Origin: Leifsonia sp. NPDC080035
GTDB taxonomy: Bacteria > Actinomycetota > Actinomycetes > Actinomycetales > Microbacteriaceae
Assembly (NCBI RefSeq): GCF_040050925.1
Contig: NZ_CP157390.1
Coordinates: 1,922,001-1,986,000 of the forward strand
Length of the DNA: 64,000 nucleotides
Reading direction: 5' to 3'
The first letter of the stretch is position 1. Every line of letters begins with the position of its first letter. The notes below the pieces were generated by a model that saw nothing but the letters and a program-made list of their open reading frames with translations, was not told where the DNA came from and did not search any database. Of the stretch, positions 1 to 7,855 are shown one piece after another. The position numbers were made by a program, and so were the translations under genes.

Positions 1-388
1 CCCGCGGGCGCCGGAACGCGAGGCCGGAGGTGATGGCCAGCACCACGACGCCGATCGCCTCGATGATCACCGTCTCGGGCACGAGCGTGAAGCTCCACAC
101 CTCGGTGATGCCGAAGAGGCCGACGGTCAGTGCCAGCAGGATCGCGGCCAGGCTGGCGATCACGAAGAGCAGGCTCAGGATCGTGACGATCCGCAACAGC
201 GCCCCACGGGTGACCAGGATGGCGACCGCGAGCACGATGCCCGCGATGCCGTTGAGCACGAACATGGTCCCCAGCAACCCGCCGACGCCGTCGAAGATCA
301 GGAAGAGATGGATCCCGCCGATCGCCAGCAGGATGAGCGCGCTGAGGATGCGCAGGACCAGGAGGGGTCCCTGGCGGCTGTCGGTCAT
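1..388 (-). CDS. Small multi-pass membrane protein, 3' end outside window
   Basis: Reading leftward from the ATG at 388 gives 129 codons that run off the window edge. The protein starts MTDSRQGPLLVLRILSALIL and has about four hydrophobic segments separated by short polar turns, so it is an integral membrane protein. No catalytic motif is visible and I do not recognise a family. It lies downstream of, and in the same direction as, the sulfatase gene ending at 466, but the 77-nt gap makes it a weak operon member. No strong ribosome binding site precedes the ATG. The real length is unknown because the stop lies outside. Confidence 0.7.
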   Translation of the reverse strand, partial: MTDSRQGPLLVLRILSALILLAIGGIHLFLIFDGVGGLLGTMFVLNGIAGIVLAVAILVTRGALLRIVTILSLLFVIASLAAILLALTVGLFGITEVWSFTLVPETVIIEAIGVVVLAITSGLAFRRPR

Positions 389-399
389 GGGAGCACCTG

Positions 400-429
400 C
401 CTTCCGGTTCGGGCCTCCCGGTCGGAAGG
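400..429 (-). terminator. Possible terminator hairpin after the sulfatase operon
   Basis: CCTTCCG (400-406) and CGGAAGG (423-429) form a perfect 7-bp stem with a 16-nt loop, 37 nt downstream of the sulfatase stop and just before the next start on the same strand. There is no T-tract, so termination is only suggested. Confidence 0.3.
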
Positions 430-465
430 CCACAGTGGGAACACGTAACGGCGACCCGGAACGGT

Positions 466-2109
466 TCACTTCCGCGTCCCGAACGCCGAGAGGAACCGGT
501 CGCGGAACGCATCCATCCGCCACACCGGCGCGTCCGGTGCGGGCAGCATGCCCGGCTGCCACGACCACGAGGAGACCCGGTCGATGACCGCAGGGTCCTT
601 GGCGATGATGCTGATCGGGACGTCGTGGTCGGCACCCGCTCCGCTGACGACCGCAGCCGGCTGGTGGTCGCCGAGCACGACGACCACCAGGTCCGGGTCG
701 TCCACGGTGGTGAGGAACGAGAACATGCTGTTCAAGGAATATTGGATGGATTCGCCGTAGAGCTGCTGCACGTGGTGCGGGTCCTGCCACACCACGCTCG
801 GCGGCAGCCCGGCCGCCGGCTGCGGGTCGTACACCGAGCCGTCGCCGATCGCGTTCCACGGGACCAGGCTCGGCAGCGGCGTCCACGGGGTGTGCGAGGA
901 GACGAAATCGATCTCGGCCATCACCGGCCGGTGCGGCCCCGCGAGCTCATGCTGCTGGAAGTATGCCCAGGTGTACTGGTCCGGAATGCGGGCGTAGCTG
1001 AACCGCGGGCCCCGGTAACCGACGTTCGTCCCGTTCAGCTGGCTCTCGTAGTGGTAGAACGAGGAGCCGACCGGCCACGGCCTCGAGTCGGACGGGACAT
1101 CGCTGACCGTCCGCCAGCCCGCCTTCCGGAAGGCGGAGGCGAGCGTGAACCGGGATCCCGAGGTCACCTGGTCGTAGCTCGCCTGCGAGTCGATCCAGAG
1201 CCCGGACTGCAGCGTCGAGTGGGCGAGCCAGCTGATCCCGCCGAACGTCGGCGAGGTGAGGAAGGCGCTGCGCTCCTGGTAGCCGTGCGCGGCCAGCCGC
1301 GCGGTGCCGGAGCGGAGCACCGCGTCGACGCCGGGGGAGAACGTGCTGCCCTGCACCGCGACCCGGCCGTAGCTCTCGATGAACGCGATGACGACGTCCT
1401 TGCCCTTCAGCCCGGTGAGCAGGTCGGCGTCGGGGATGCGCGCGGCGGGGTCGCTCGCGGCCTGTCGCGCGAGGGCCGCCCGGGCACCGACCGCGACCAC
1501 GACCTGGTCGGCGCGGGACGCGGCGGCGGCGCCGACGTCCGCCGCCGCGACCGGTTCCCCCGGAACCATCTGGACGCCGATGAGCGCGACGACAAGCCAC
1601 CCTGCCGTGACCGCGGACGCCGCGAGCAGGGCCGGACGACGCCGGGGCGTGAGGATGCGCGCGAGCCGCAGCAGCGCCGCCGAGACCGCGACGACGGCGG
1701 CGACCACGGCGACGACGAAGAGGATCAGGAGGGCGAGCGCGCCGACCGCACCGGCGGAATCCTGCACGACCCCGTAGCCGTCGACGAGCTCCGGCCAGCC
1801 GGTCGCGATGTCGAACGGCTTGCCGACCGTCGACTGGAACACGCGGTCGAGAGCGGCGGCGAGGGTGGCAGCGACGATGAGCAGCGCGACGAGTGCGGCG
1901 AGGGCCCGACGCGTCCAGCGCCAGGGGAGCAGCACGAGGAGCACCACGGCAAGCACCGCCTCCAGCGGGATGCGCAGCAGTGCGAGCGCGGAACCGGAGG
2001 CGACCAGGCCCGGCGCCAGCGCCGCGAGGCACACCACGAAGGCGGACAGCGCGGTCAGGGCGGTCCCGGTGGCGGTGCGCAGGTGTCGTCCAGGCGTCGT
2101 CGTGCTCAT
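466..2109 (-). CDS. Membrane-anchored sulfatase / LtaS-like phosphoglycerol-transferase-fold protein
   Basis: A 547-aa protein with about four or five N-terminal membrane segments (residues ~15-185) followed by an extracellular alkaline-phosphatase-superfamily domain. The metal-site segment KDVVIAFIESYGR lies near residue 245, the late metal-site motif VLGDHQPA near the C-terminus, and HTPWTPL between them. The architecture matches LtaS and opgB-type phosphoglycerol transferases, which act on lipid head groups outside the membrane; the substrate here is unknown. The ATG at 2109 overlaps the upstream reductase stop (ATGA), so translation is coupled. Last gene of a seven-gene overlapping string, consistent with a late extracytoplasmic modification step. 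Confidence 0.85.
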   Translation of the reverse strand: MSTTTPGRHLRTATGTALTALSAFVVCLAALAPGLVASGSALALLRIPLEAVLAVVLLVLLPWRWTRRALAALVALLIVAATLAAALDRVFQSTVGKPFDIATGWPELVDGYGVVQDSAGAVGALALLILFVVAVVAAVVAVSAALLRLARILTPRRRPALLAASAVTAGWLVVALIGVQMVPGEPVAAADVGAAAASRADQVVVAVGARAALARQAASDPAARIPDADLLTGLKGKDVVIAFIESYGRVAVQGSTFSPGVDAVLRSGTARLAAHGYQERSAFLTSPTFGGISWLAHSTLQSGLWIDSQASYDQVTSGSRFTLASAFRKAGWRTVSDVPSDSRPWPVGSSFYHYESQLNGTNVGYRGPRFSYARIPDQYTWAYFQQHELAGPHRPVMAEIDFVSSHTPWTPLPSLVPWNAIGDGSVYDPQPAAGLPPSVVWQDPHHVQQLYGESIQYSLNSMFSFLTTVDDPDLVVVVLGDHQPAAVVSGAGADHDVPISIIAKDPAVIDRVSSWSWQPGMLPAPDAPVWRMDAFRDRFLSAFGTRK

Positions 2110-2807
2110 GGCCGTCCCTCGAACCGCTCGGAGAGGGCGTACCGCAGGAGCACCACGTCGCCGATCGGGAGCGCCTCCACGAGCCGCGCGGGGTGCTTCT
2201 CCGTCCACGGGAAGGCCGCGTCGCCGACGAAGCGGGGCGCACGTCCGTCGCCCACGAAGAACGGCGCGACGCACACGTGCAGCTCGTCGACGAGCCCCGC
2301 CGCCAGGAACTGGGTCAGCGTCGTGCCGCCTCCCTCCACCATGAGCCGGCGGGCTCCCCGCCTGCCGAGGTCGGCGACCAGGTCGGTCATGCGCACCTCC
2401 TCGGCCAGGGGAACGACGGTCGCGGCCGACCCGAGGCGACGGCGGATGCGGCCGCCCGCGTCGCGGGGGCAGTACACCAGCTTCTCGGCGTCGCCGGCGG
2501 TGAAGAACGCCGCCCCGGGATCGAGTTCGCCCGACGCGGTCACCGTCGCCTTCCACGGGGACGGGGTCAGTCCGGTCGCCGTGCGTCTCGCCTGCCGTCT
2601 GGCGCTCCGCACGACGAGGCGGGGGTCGTCCAGGCGGATCGTGCGTGCGCCGACGAGGATGACGTCGTTGCGCGCGCGGGTATCGTCCACACGGTCCAGA
2701 TCGGCGGTGTTCGAGAGCATCAGCCGGGGCGGCCGGGCGCTGTCGAGATAGCCGTCGAGCGACATCGCGCAGCTGACGGTCACGTACGGGTTCGCGGTCG
2801 CGGTCAC
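2106..2807 (-). CDS. RibD C-terminal-domain / dihydrofolate-reductase-fold pyrimidine reductase
   Basis: A 233-aa stand-alone RibD_C (DHFR-fold, NADPH-dependent) reductase. Family marks include VTVSCAMSLDGYLD at the N-terminus, NDVILVGARTIRLDDPRL, the LMVEGGGTT loop that binds NADPH, and DELHVCVAPFFVGDG. There is no deaminase domain, unlike full RibD. Such enzymes reduce aminopyrimidine or pterin-like substrates; the neighbouring pterin-synthase-like gene suggests a related heterocycle. The GTG start at 2807 overlaps the flippase-like stop (GTGA) and its own stop overlaps the sulfatase start (ATGA). The next internal ATG would cut off the first strand of the fold. Confidence 0.85.
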   Translation of the reverse strand: MTATANPYVTVSCAMSLDGYLDSARPPRLMLSNTADLDRVDDTRARNDVILVGARTIRLDDPRLVVRSARRQARRTATGLTPSPWKATVTASGELDPGAAFFTAGDAEKLVYCPRDAGGRIRRRLGSAATVVPLAEEVRMTDLVADLGRRGARRLMVEGGGTTLTQFLAAGLVDELHVCVAPFFVGDGRAPRFVGDAAFPWTEKHPARLVEALPIGDVVLLRYALSERFEGRP

Positions 2808-3790
2808 GTCCTGCGCCTCCGGACCGCGGCGACCGTCGCGACGAGGGCACCGGGGGCCACGGACAGCAGCGCGAGCACGCCGAACAGGGTGGCCGCGGCC
2901 ACCCCGGTGCCCGCGCCGAGGCCCGCGGCGGCGAACGCCCAGCCGGCCGCACCCTCCCGTGGACCCCAGCCGCCGACGTTCAGCGGGATGGACGCGGCGA
3001 GCAGGGCGAGGACGGCGAGGGAGAGCATCCCGAGCGGCGGCGCGCTCGCCCCGACCGCCGCCGCCGCGATGGTGAACGTGCCGATGTGGCAGGCGCACAC
3101 CACGACGGATGCGGCGACGGCCTGCGCGCACACCCCGGGCGCTCCGAGGGCGGTGCGGAGTTCCGCGGCCTCGCGGTTCAGGACGAGGCGCACCCGTCCG
3201 CTCGCCAGCCACGCCACGCCGACCGCCGCGGCCATGACCACGACCGCCGTCCCGAGCACGACGACGGGCAGCAGCGCGCCCGCGAGACCAACGCCCGCCG
3301 CCAGCAGCACCGCGGCCGCGATCCCGAGTTGGACGACCTGGCCGACCGAGCGCTCGAGCACGACAGCCCGCGCTGCCGCGGCTCGCGCTCCGCCCCGGCC
3401 GTGGTCGACCGCGCGGTGCACGTCCCCGAGCACGCCGCCCGGAAGGACGGTGTTGAGGAACTGCGACCGGTAGTACATCCCGACCGCCTCCCGCCAGGCG
3501 ATCGGAGCACCGAGCCGCGCCGCGATCGCGCGCCACCGCCAGGCGGCGGCCGCCGTTGCGACCGCGGAGAGCGCGACCGCCGCGGCGAGGACAGCGCCGT
3601 CCATCCCGGCGAGCCCGCGCAGGAACGGGCCGGCGCCCACCTGCGCGACGATCGCGACGAGCACGACCGCTCCGGCCACGCCCCGGACCGTCGGCCGGAA
3701 CCAGCGCGCGGCGACGAGGCGGTGCAGCCCGGGAACAGCCGCCCGCGCCGGGATGTCGCGCGCCGTTGCCGCGCCGAGCCGGAGCGTCAT
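2804..3790 (-). CDS. LPG-synthase-TM / UPF0104 flippase-like membrane protein
   Basis: A 328-aa polytopic protein of the lysylphosphatidylglycerol-synthase membrane-domain family (UPF0104, MprF flippase-like). Typical marks are MYYRSQFLNTVLPGGVLGDVHRA, which resembles the family FxNxxLPgxxGGD motif, and IPLNVGGWGPREGA near residue 280. The family is associated with moving lipids or lipid-linked compounds across the membrane. Its place between a methyltransferase/glycosyltransferase pair and an extracytoplasmic sulfatase fits export of a lipid-linked product; that role is inference. ATGA and GTGA overlaps couple it to both neighbours. Confidence 0.82.
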   Translation of the reverse strand: MTLRLGAATARDIPARAAVPGLHRLVAARWFRPTVRGVAGAVVLVAIVAQVGAGPFLRGLAGMDGAVLAAAVALSAVATAAAAWRWRAIAARLGAPIAWREAVGMYYRSQFLNTVLPGGVLGDVHRAVDHGRGGARAAAARAVVLERSVGQVVQLGIAAAVLLAAGVGLAGALLPVVVLGTAVVVMAAAVGVAWLASGRVRLVLNREAAELRTALGAPGVCAQAVAASVVVCACHIGTFTIAAAAVGASAPPLGMLSLAVLALLAASIPLNVGGWGPREGAAGWAFAAAGLGAGTGVAAATLFGVLALLSVAPGALVATVAAVRRRRT

Positions 3791-4629
3791 CGCGGCCACG
3801 CCAGCACGTCGAGGTGGTAGACGACGGCGGAGAGCTCGCCGCGCCGCTGCTGGCGACCGCGGAGCGCTCGGTAGTCCTCGAGCTCGTCGCGCAGGCCGGG
3901 CGTCTGCTCCTCGGCCGCCCCCAGCCAGCCGTCGAACCACTCGGCCAGCAGCCGCGGGTCGCCGGCGTCCAGCCGCCAGGTGGTGAGTGCCGTCCGCACC
4001 CGGTAGCCGGCCCGCTCGAAGAGCCCGCGGACGATCGGCCCGCCGTACCGGCCGAGCAGCCTGCGGCCGCGGACCTCCCGACGCTGGTGGGCGTTGAAGG
4101 CGCGCGTCACCCGGATGTCCCGTGCGTCCCAGGGGTGCAGCTCCACGTCCCCGGTCACGCTCAGTGAGAACAGGCCGGGCGCGCCCGCGCCGACGCAGGC
4201 CTCCACGATCGCGTGCGCCTCGCGGGCGGTGAGCACGTCGAGCAGGGCGGACGCCGTCACCAGCGATGCTCCGGCCAGGTCGCCGGCCGTCAGCCGGTCG
4301 AGGCGGCCGACCCGCGAGCGGACCGTCACCGGCGTCCCGTCCGCGTCGGCCGGAGGCGCGGCCCGGGACGCGAGGGCCGTCAGCTCCGCGTTCCAGTCGT
4401 GCAGCACCCAGGTCTGCGGGCCGGGCAGCTCCGGGGCCAGCCAGCGCATCATCGAGCCGGTCCCGCTGCCGAGGTCGTGGACCGTGATCGGGCCGTCCGG
4501 GAGCAGGGCGGGAACGGCCCGGGCCAGCCTCCCCGAGCGGGCCCTGGCGTCCTCCGCCTCACGGAGCGACAGCCAGTCGTCGCTGACCCGTAGCACCGCA
4601 TCCACGTCGGCGCTCAGTTCGGCGCTCAC
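3787..4629 (-). CDS. Class I SAM-dependent methyltransferase
   Basis: A 280-aa protein with a Rossmann-type SAM-binding start VHDLGSGTGSMMRWLAP (motif I) followed by TWVLHDWNAEL (acidic ribose-binding position). The C-terminal part (RAFNAHQRREVRGRRLLG and on) is peculiar to this subgroup and I cannot assign a substrate. The GTG start at 4629 overlaps the glycosyltransferase stop (GTGA). It sits mid-operon between a glycosyltransferase and a flippase-like protein, so the acceptor may be the glycosylated intermediate (inference). Confidence 0.83.
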   Translation of the reverse strand: MSAELSADVDAVLRVSDDWLSLREAEDARARSGRLARAVPALLPDGPITVHDLGSGTGSMMRWLAPELPGPQTWVLHDWNAELTALASRAAPPADADGTPVTVRSRVGRLDRLTAGDLAGASLVTASALLDVLTAREAHAIVEACVGAGAPGLFSLSVTGDVELHPWDARDIRVTRAFNAHQRREVRGRRLLGRYGGPIVRGLFERAGYRVRTALTTWRLDAGDPRLLAEWFDGWLGAAEEQTPGLRDELEDYRALRGRQQRRGELSAVVYHLDVLAWPR

Positions 4630-5669
4630 GACGCGGCTCCCGTCCGCAGCGGAGCGGGCGCGCGCTCGGCCTCGGCCAGCGCCGCCTCGATCACGGCCGC
4701 GGTGCCGGCCCACGACCTGCCGATGCTCCGCGCGGCGAGTGCGGCGGCCTTCGCCGCCGCACGCCTCGCCGGGTCGGCCCACCACTGCTGCAGGACCACG
4801 TGCAGCGCCCACGGGTCGTCCGGCGGCACGAGCATCGCCGCGTCCCGGACCGGGATCGCCTCCCCGATGCCGCCGACCGCGGTCGCCAGCACCGGGACGC
4901 CGTGCGCGAGCGCCTCGGCGATCGCCATCCCGTAGCTCTCGCTGCGCGACGGCTGGACGAGCAGGTCGGCGTGCGCGTACGCATCCTCCAGCGCCCGGCC
5001 GTCGAGGACGCCGGGGAAGCCGATCCGGTCGGCGAGGCCGGCCGCATCCACCACCGATCCCAGGGCCTCGGCGAACCCGGGGTCGGCCCGCAGCGACCCG
5101 GCGACGGTGCAGGTCCAGCCCGGCCGGTCGGCGAATCCCGCGAGCGCCCGCACGAGCAGGTCCTGGCCCTTGTGCGGTGCGACGACGGCGACGCAGAGGA
5201 GGCGGCCGCCGTCCTCGGATGCCGCGGTCACGGGCGCAGGGTCGGCGCCGGGATGCGCGACCACGACGCGGGCGGCGTCGGCCGCGCCCTGCGCCGCCAG
5301 CTCGGTGCGCGTCCACTCGCTCGTCGCGACGATCAGCAGGGCCGCACGGAACGCGGCGAGGCGCGGCTCGTCCGGGTCCGGCTCGACCATGTGGGCGAGG
5401 ATCACGATGCGCAGCCGATGCGCCTCCGCGACGACCGCGCCCGGCTCCCGCGACACCAGCAGCCCGTCGGCCAGCAGCAGCGCTCCGTCCGCCAGGCCGC
5501 GGAGGGCGACCGCCAGCGCGCCCGGCTCGTCGGCGACGAGCAGCATGCGGACCTCGCGCCCCGCCGCCCGCAGCGCGTCCCGCACCCGGCGGTCGTACAC
5601 ATTCCCTCCGCTGACCCGCTCCGGATCGTCCACGGCGCGGGGCACGGCGAACACGAGCGGCGCGCTCAC
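4626..5669 (-). CDS. GT-B glycosyltransferase (family 4-like)
   Basis: A 347-aa retaining-type GT-B enzyme. The N-terminal domain is divergent; the C-terminal domain has LLCVAVVAPHKGQDLLVRAL and the donor-binding segment LLVQPSRSESYGMAIAEALA with the EX7E pattern, followed by GVPVLATAVGGIGEAI. It is expected to be cytoplasmic and to use a nucleotide- or phospho-sugar donor. Start GTG at 5669, overlapping the upstream TGA by 4 nt. Whether it acts on a pterin-like compound or on a lipid cannot be told from sequence. Confidence 0.85.
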   Translation of the reverse strand: MSAPLVFAVPRAVDDPERVSGGNVYDRRVRDALRAAGREVRMLLVADEPGALAVALRGLADGALLLADGLLVSREPGAVVAEAHRLRIVILAHMVEPDPDEPRLAAFRAALLIVATSEWTRTELAAQGAADAARVVVAHPGADPAPVTAASEDGGRLLCVAVVAPHKGQDLLVRALAGFADRPGWTCTVAGSLRADPGFAEALGSVVDAAGLADRIGFPGVLDGRALEDAYAHADLLVQPSRSESYGMAIAEALAHGVPVLATAVGGIGEAIPVRDAAMLVPPDDPWALHVVLQQWWADPARRAAAKAAALAARSIGRSWAGTAAVIEAALAEAERAPAPLRTGAAS

Positions 5670-6064
5670 AGCGGCCTCGAGTAGCTCGCCCACGCGATGT
5701 GTGACTCGTGCAGGGTGACGGTGATCGTGGTCAGCGCGGGCGCCGGTCCGAGCGCACCGCCGGCCACCGCGTCGGCGAGCCGGTCGGCCACGACCCTGCA
5801 GAGCAGCTCGGTCGTGGTGTTCACCCCGGCGAAGGCAGGGTCCTCGTCGAGGTTGCGGTACGTGAGCGCGCCGGTGACCTCCGCGAGCGCCGCGGCGGCA
5901 CGCCCGATGTCGACGACGACGCCGCCGGCATCCAGCTCGTCGGCGCCGAACGCGGCGTCGACGACGAACGTCGCGCCGTGCAGCCGCTGCGCCGGCCCGA
6001 AGACCTCGCCGGTGAAGCTGTGCGCGACCATCATGTGGTCGCGGACCGTGACCGTGTACGGCAT
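5666..6064 (-). CDS. 6-pyruvoyl-tetrahydropterin / 6-carboxytetrahydropterin synthase-like protein with altered active site
   Basis: A 132-aa T-fold protein of the PTPS/QueD family: VAHSF near residues 13-17, RLHGATF at 27-33, VVVDIGRAAAAL, LDEDPAFAGVNTTTELL and VTLHESHIAWASY. Family enzymes bind zinc through three His; here His15 and His29 are kept but the third (usual HGH) is Ala31, and the usual LDH is LDE. Glu119 remains. Canonical pterin synthase chemistry is therefore doubtful, and a changed reaction or a binding role is likely. The ATG overlaps the dehydrogenase stop by one base (TGATG). Second gene in the overlapping string. Confidence 0.75.
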   Translation of the reverse strand: MPYTVTVRDHMMVAHSFTGEVFGPAQRLHGATFVVDAAFGADELDAGGVVVDIGRAAAALAEVTGALTYRNLDEDPAFAGVNTTTELLCRVVADRLADAVAGGALGPAPALTTITVTLHESHIAWASYSRPL

Positions 6065-7041
6065 CAGGCGTCCCTCCAGTCGATCGTGCGGCAGAGCTCT
6101 CCGGCCGGCTCCGCGGCGAGCCTGGCCAGCACCTCCGGCAGCTCCCGCCAGGAGGACGACCCGCCGAGCAGGGCATCGAAGGCCGGATCGCGCAGCAGGT
6201 CGAGCGCCAGCGCAAGCCGGTCGGTGGTGCTCCGCCGATCCCGGCGCCGGGCCGAGACCGCGCCCACCTGGCTCGCCCGGATCGTCAGACGCCGGGAGTG
6301 GAAGTCGGCCCCGAGCGGCAGCGTCACGGGGCGGTCGCCGAACCAGCCGGCCTCGATCACCTCACCGTCGGTGGCGACGGTTTCGAGCGCCAGCCGGAGG
6401 CCGGCCTCCGACCCGCTGGTGTGGATGACGATGTCGCGGTCGCGCGGAGCGTCCTGCGGCAGCGCGAAGGAGGCGCCGAGCCGGTCCGCGACAGAGCGGC
6501 GCCCCGGGTCGGTGTCGACGAGCGTGACCTCCGTGCCCGGGATCGCCTGCGCCAGGCGCGCGACGCCGCAGCCGATCATCCCCGCCCCGATCACGGCGAT
6601 GCGGTCGCCGAGCAGCGGCCCGGCGTCCCAGAGGATGTTGACCGCGGTCTCCACCGCCCCGGCGAGCACCGCGCGCCGGGCCGGGACGCCGTCGGGGACG
6701 GGGACGACCGCCGACGCGGGCACGACGAACGCCGATTGGTGCGGATACAGCGTGAACACCGTGCTCCCCACGAGGCCCGCCGGTCCGTCCTCGACCACCC
6801 CGACGTTCAGGTAGCCGTACTTCACGGGTGCCGGGAAGTCGCCCTCCTGGAACGGGGCGCGCATCCGCTCGTGCTCGCCGGCCGGAACGCGGCCGCCGAA
6901 CACCGTCGCCTCCGTCCCGCGGCTGACGCCGGTGAACAGCGTCCGCACAAGCACTTCGTCCGGCCCGGGAGGCGCGACGGGCTGCGTCCGCAGGGCGCCG
7001 GTGCCGGGGCGCTCCAGCCAGAACGCGGTGGCGTCGATCAC
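6064..7041 (-). CDS. MDR-family (zinc alcohol dehydrogenase-like) oxidoreductase
   Basis: A 325-aa medium-chain dehydrogenase/reductase. The N-terminal GroES-like part carries LVRTLFTGVSRGTEATVFGG, and the nucleotide fold carries IAVIGAGMIGCGVARLAQ. The classical structural-zinc Cys cluster is absent. The subgroup resembles bacteriochlorophyllide/threonine dehydrogenase-like proteins often found in biosynthetic clusters. GTG start at 7041 with a very good AGGAGG 6-10 nt upstream. It is the first gene of the seven-gene minus-strand operon, so the promoter must lie in 7042-7122, shared with the divergent phosphatidyltransferase. Confidence 0.83.
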   Translation of the reverse strand: MIDATAFWLERPGTGALRTQPVAPPGPDEVLVRTLFTGVSRGTEATVFGGRVPAGEHERMRAPFQEGDFPAPVKYGYLNVGVVEDGPAGLVGSTVFTLYPHQSAFVVPASAVVPVPDGVPARRAVLAGAVETAVNILWDAGPLLGDRIAVIGAGMIGCGVARLAQAIPGTEVTLVDTDPGRRSVADRLGASFALPQDAPRDRDIVIHTSGSEAGLRLALETVATDGEVIEAGWFGDRPVTLPLGADFHSRRLTIRASQVGAVSARRRDRRSTTDRLALALDLLRDPAFDALLGGSSSWRELPEVLARLAAEPAGELCRTIDWRDA

Positions 7042-7122
7042 ATCCCACCTCCTCGGGAATGAACCATCGGTGCGTGCGCGGCGTGTTAAGGCCGGTGCAC
7101 GTAACCGAGACACGAGGTGCGG
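7042..7122. promoter_or_regulatory. Divergent promoter region between dehydrogenase operon and CDP-alcohol phosphatidyltransferase
   Basis: An 81-nt gap between divergent starts. It holds the AGGAGG of the leftward operon near 7046-7051 and a GAGG at 7113-7116 for the rightward gene. No clear palindromic operator or convincing -35/-10 pair is visible. Shared control of both units is inferred from layout only. Confidence 0.4.
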
Positions 7123-7842
7123 ATGAAAAGGGTTCAACTCGAGGCCGTCGGCTGGGCGGGCGCCGGTGCCGCGTTCGGAGCGCTGGTGCTGCTCGCCGGC
7201 GCGCTCGCACTGCAGTGGCAGACCGACCGGCTGTCCCCGCTCGGCGCCCTGGCCGCGCTCGGCTACCTCCTGGTCTCGAACGCCCTCCTCGTGGAGGGGT
7301 TGCGCCGGCACCGCTCGGAGCGGTTCGGCCCCGCGAACGCGGTCACATCGATGCGGTCGACGATCGTCGGCCTGATCACGGGGCTCGTCGTCGCGTCCTG
7401 GTCGGGCGAGATCCCCGTGCCGCTCCTGGTCGGACTTGCCGTCCCTGCGCTCGCTCTCGACGCGGTGGACGGTTGGATCGCCCGCCGGACCGGCACGACG
7501 AGCGAGCTCGGCGCGCGCTTCGACATGGAGGTGGATGCGTTCCTGCTGCTGGTCCTGGGCGTCTACGTCGCCCAGGCGTTCGGCCCGTGGGTGCTCGCGA
7601 TCGGCCTGCTGCGCTACGCCTTCGTCGCCGCCGCGTGGGTGTGGCCGTGGATGCGCAGGACGCTGCCGTACCGGTACTGGCGCAAGGTGGTGACGGCGGT
7701 CGCCGGCATCGCGCTCACGTTCGCCGCGACCGGCCTCGTCCCTGCGCTCGCCGCCGTGCTCGTCGCCGCGGCGCTCGCGCTGCTCGTGGAGTCCTTCGGC
7801 CGCGACGTGCTCTGGCTCGCCGCCCGTCGCCGCGAGCCGTAG
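7123..7842 (+). CDS. CDP-alcohol phosphatidyltransferase family membrane protein
   Basis: A 239-aa polytopic protein with the complete CDP-alcohol phosphotransferase signature: Asp113, Asp116-Gly117, Ala120-Arg121, Gly130, Asp134 and Asp138. The enzyme moves a phospho-alcohol from CDP-alcohol to an acceptor alcohol, usually making phospholipids, in the inner membrane face. I chose ATG 7123, six nt after GAGG; a GTG at 7117 would add two residues but sits directly on the GAGG. Divergent from the seven-gene cluster, it suggests that the product of that cluster is lipid-linked (inference). Confidence 0.82.
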   Translation: MKRVQLEAVGWAGAGAAFGALVLLAGALALQWQTDRLSPLGALAALGYLLVSNALLVEGLRRHRSERFGPANAVTSMRSTIVGLITGLVVASWSGEIPVPLLVGLAVPALALDAVDGWIARRTGTTSELGARFDMEVDAFLLLVLGVYVAQAFGPWVLAIGLLRYAFVAAAWVWPWMRRTLPYRYWRKVVTAVAGIALTFAATGLVPALAAVLVAAALALLVESFGRDVLWLAARRREP

Positions 7843-7855
7843 CGCCGCGCAGCGC

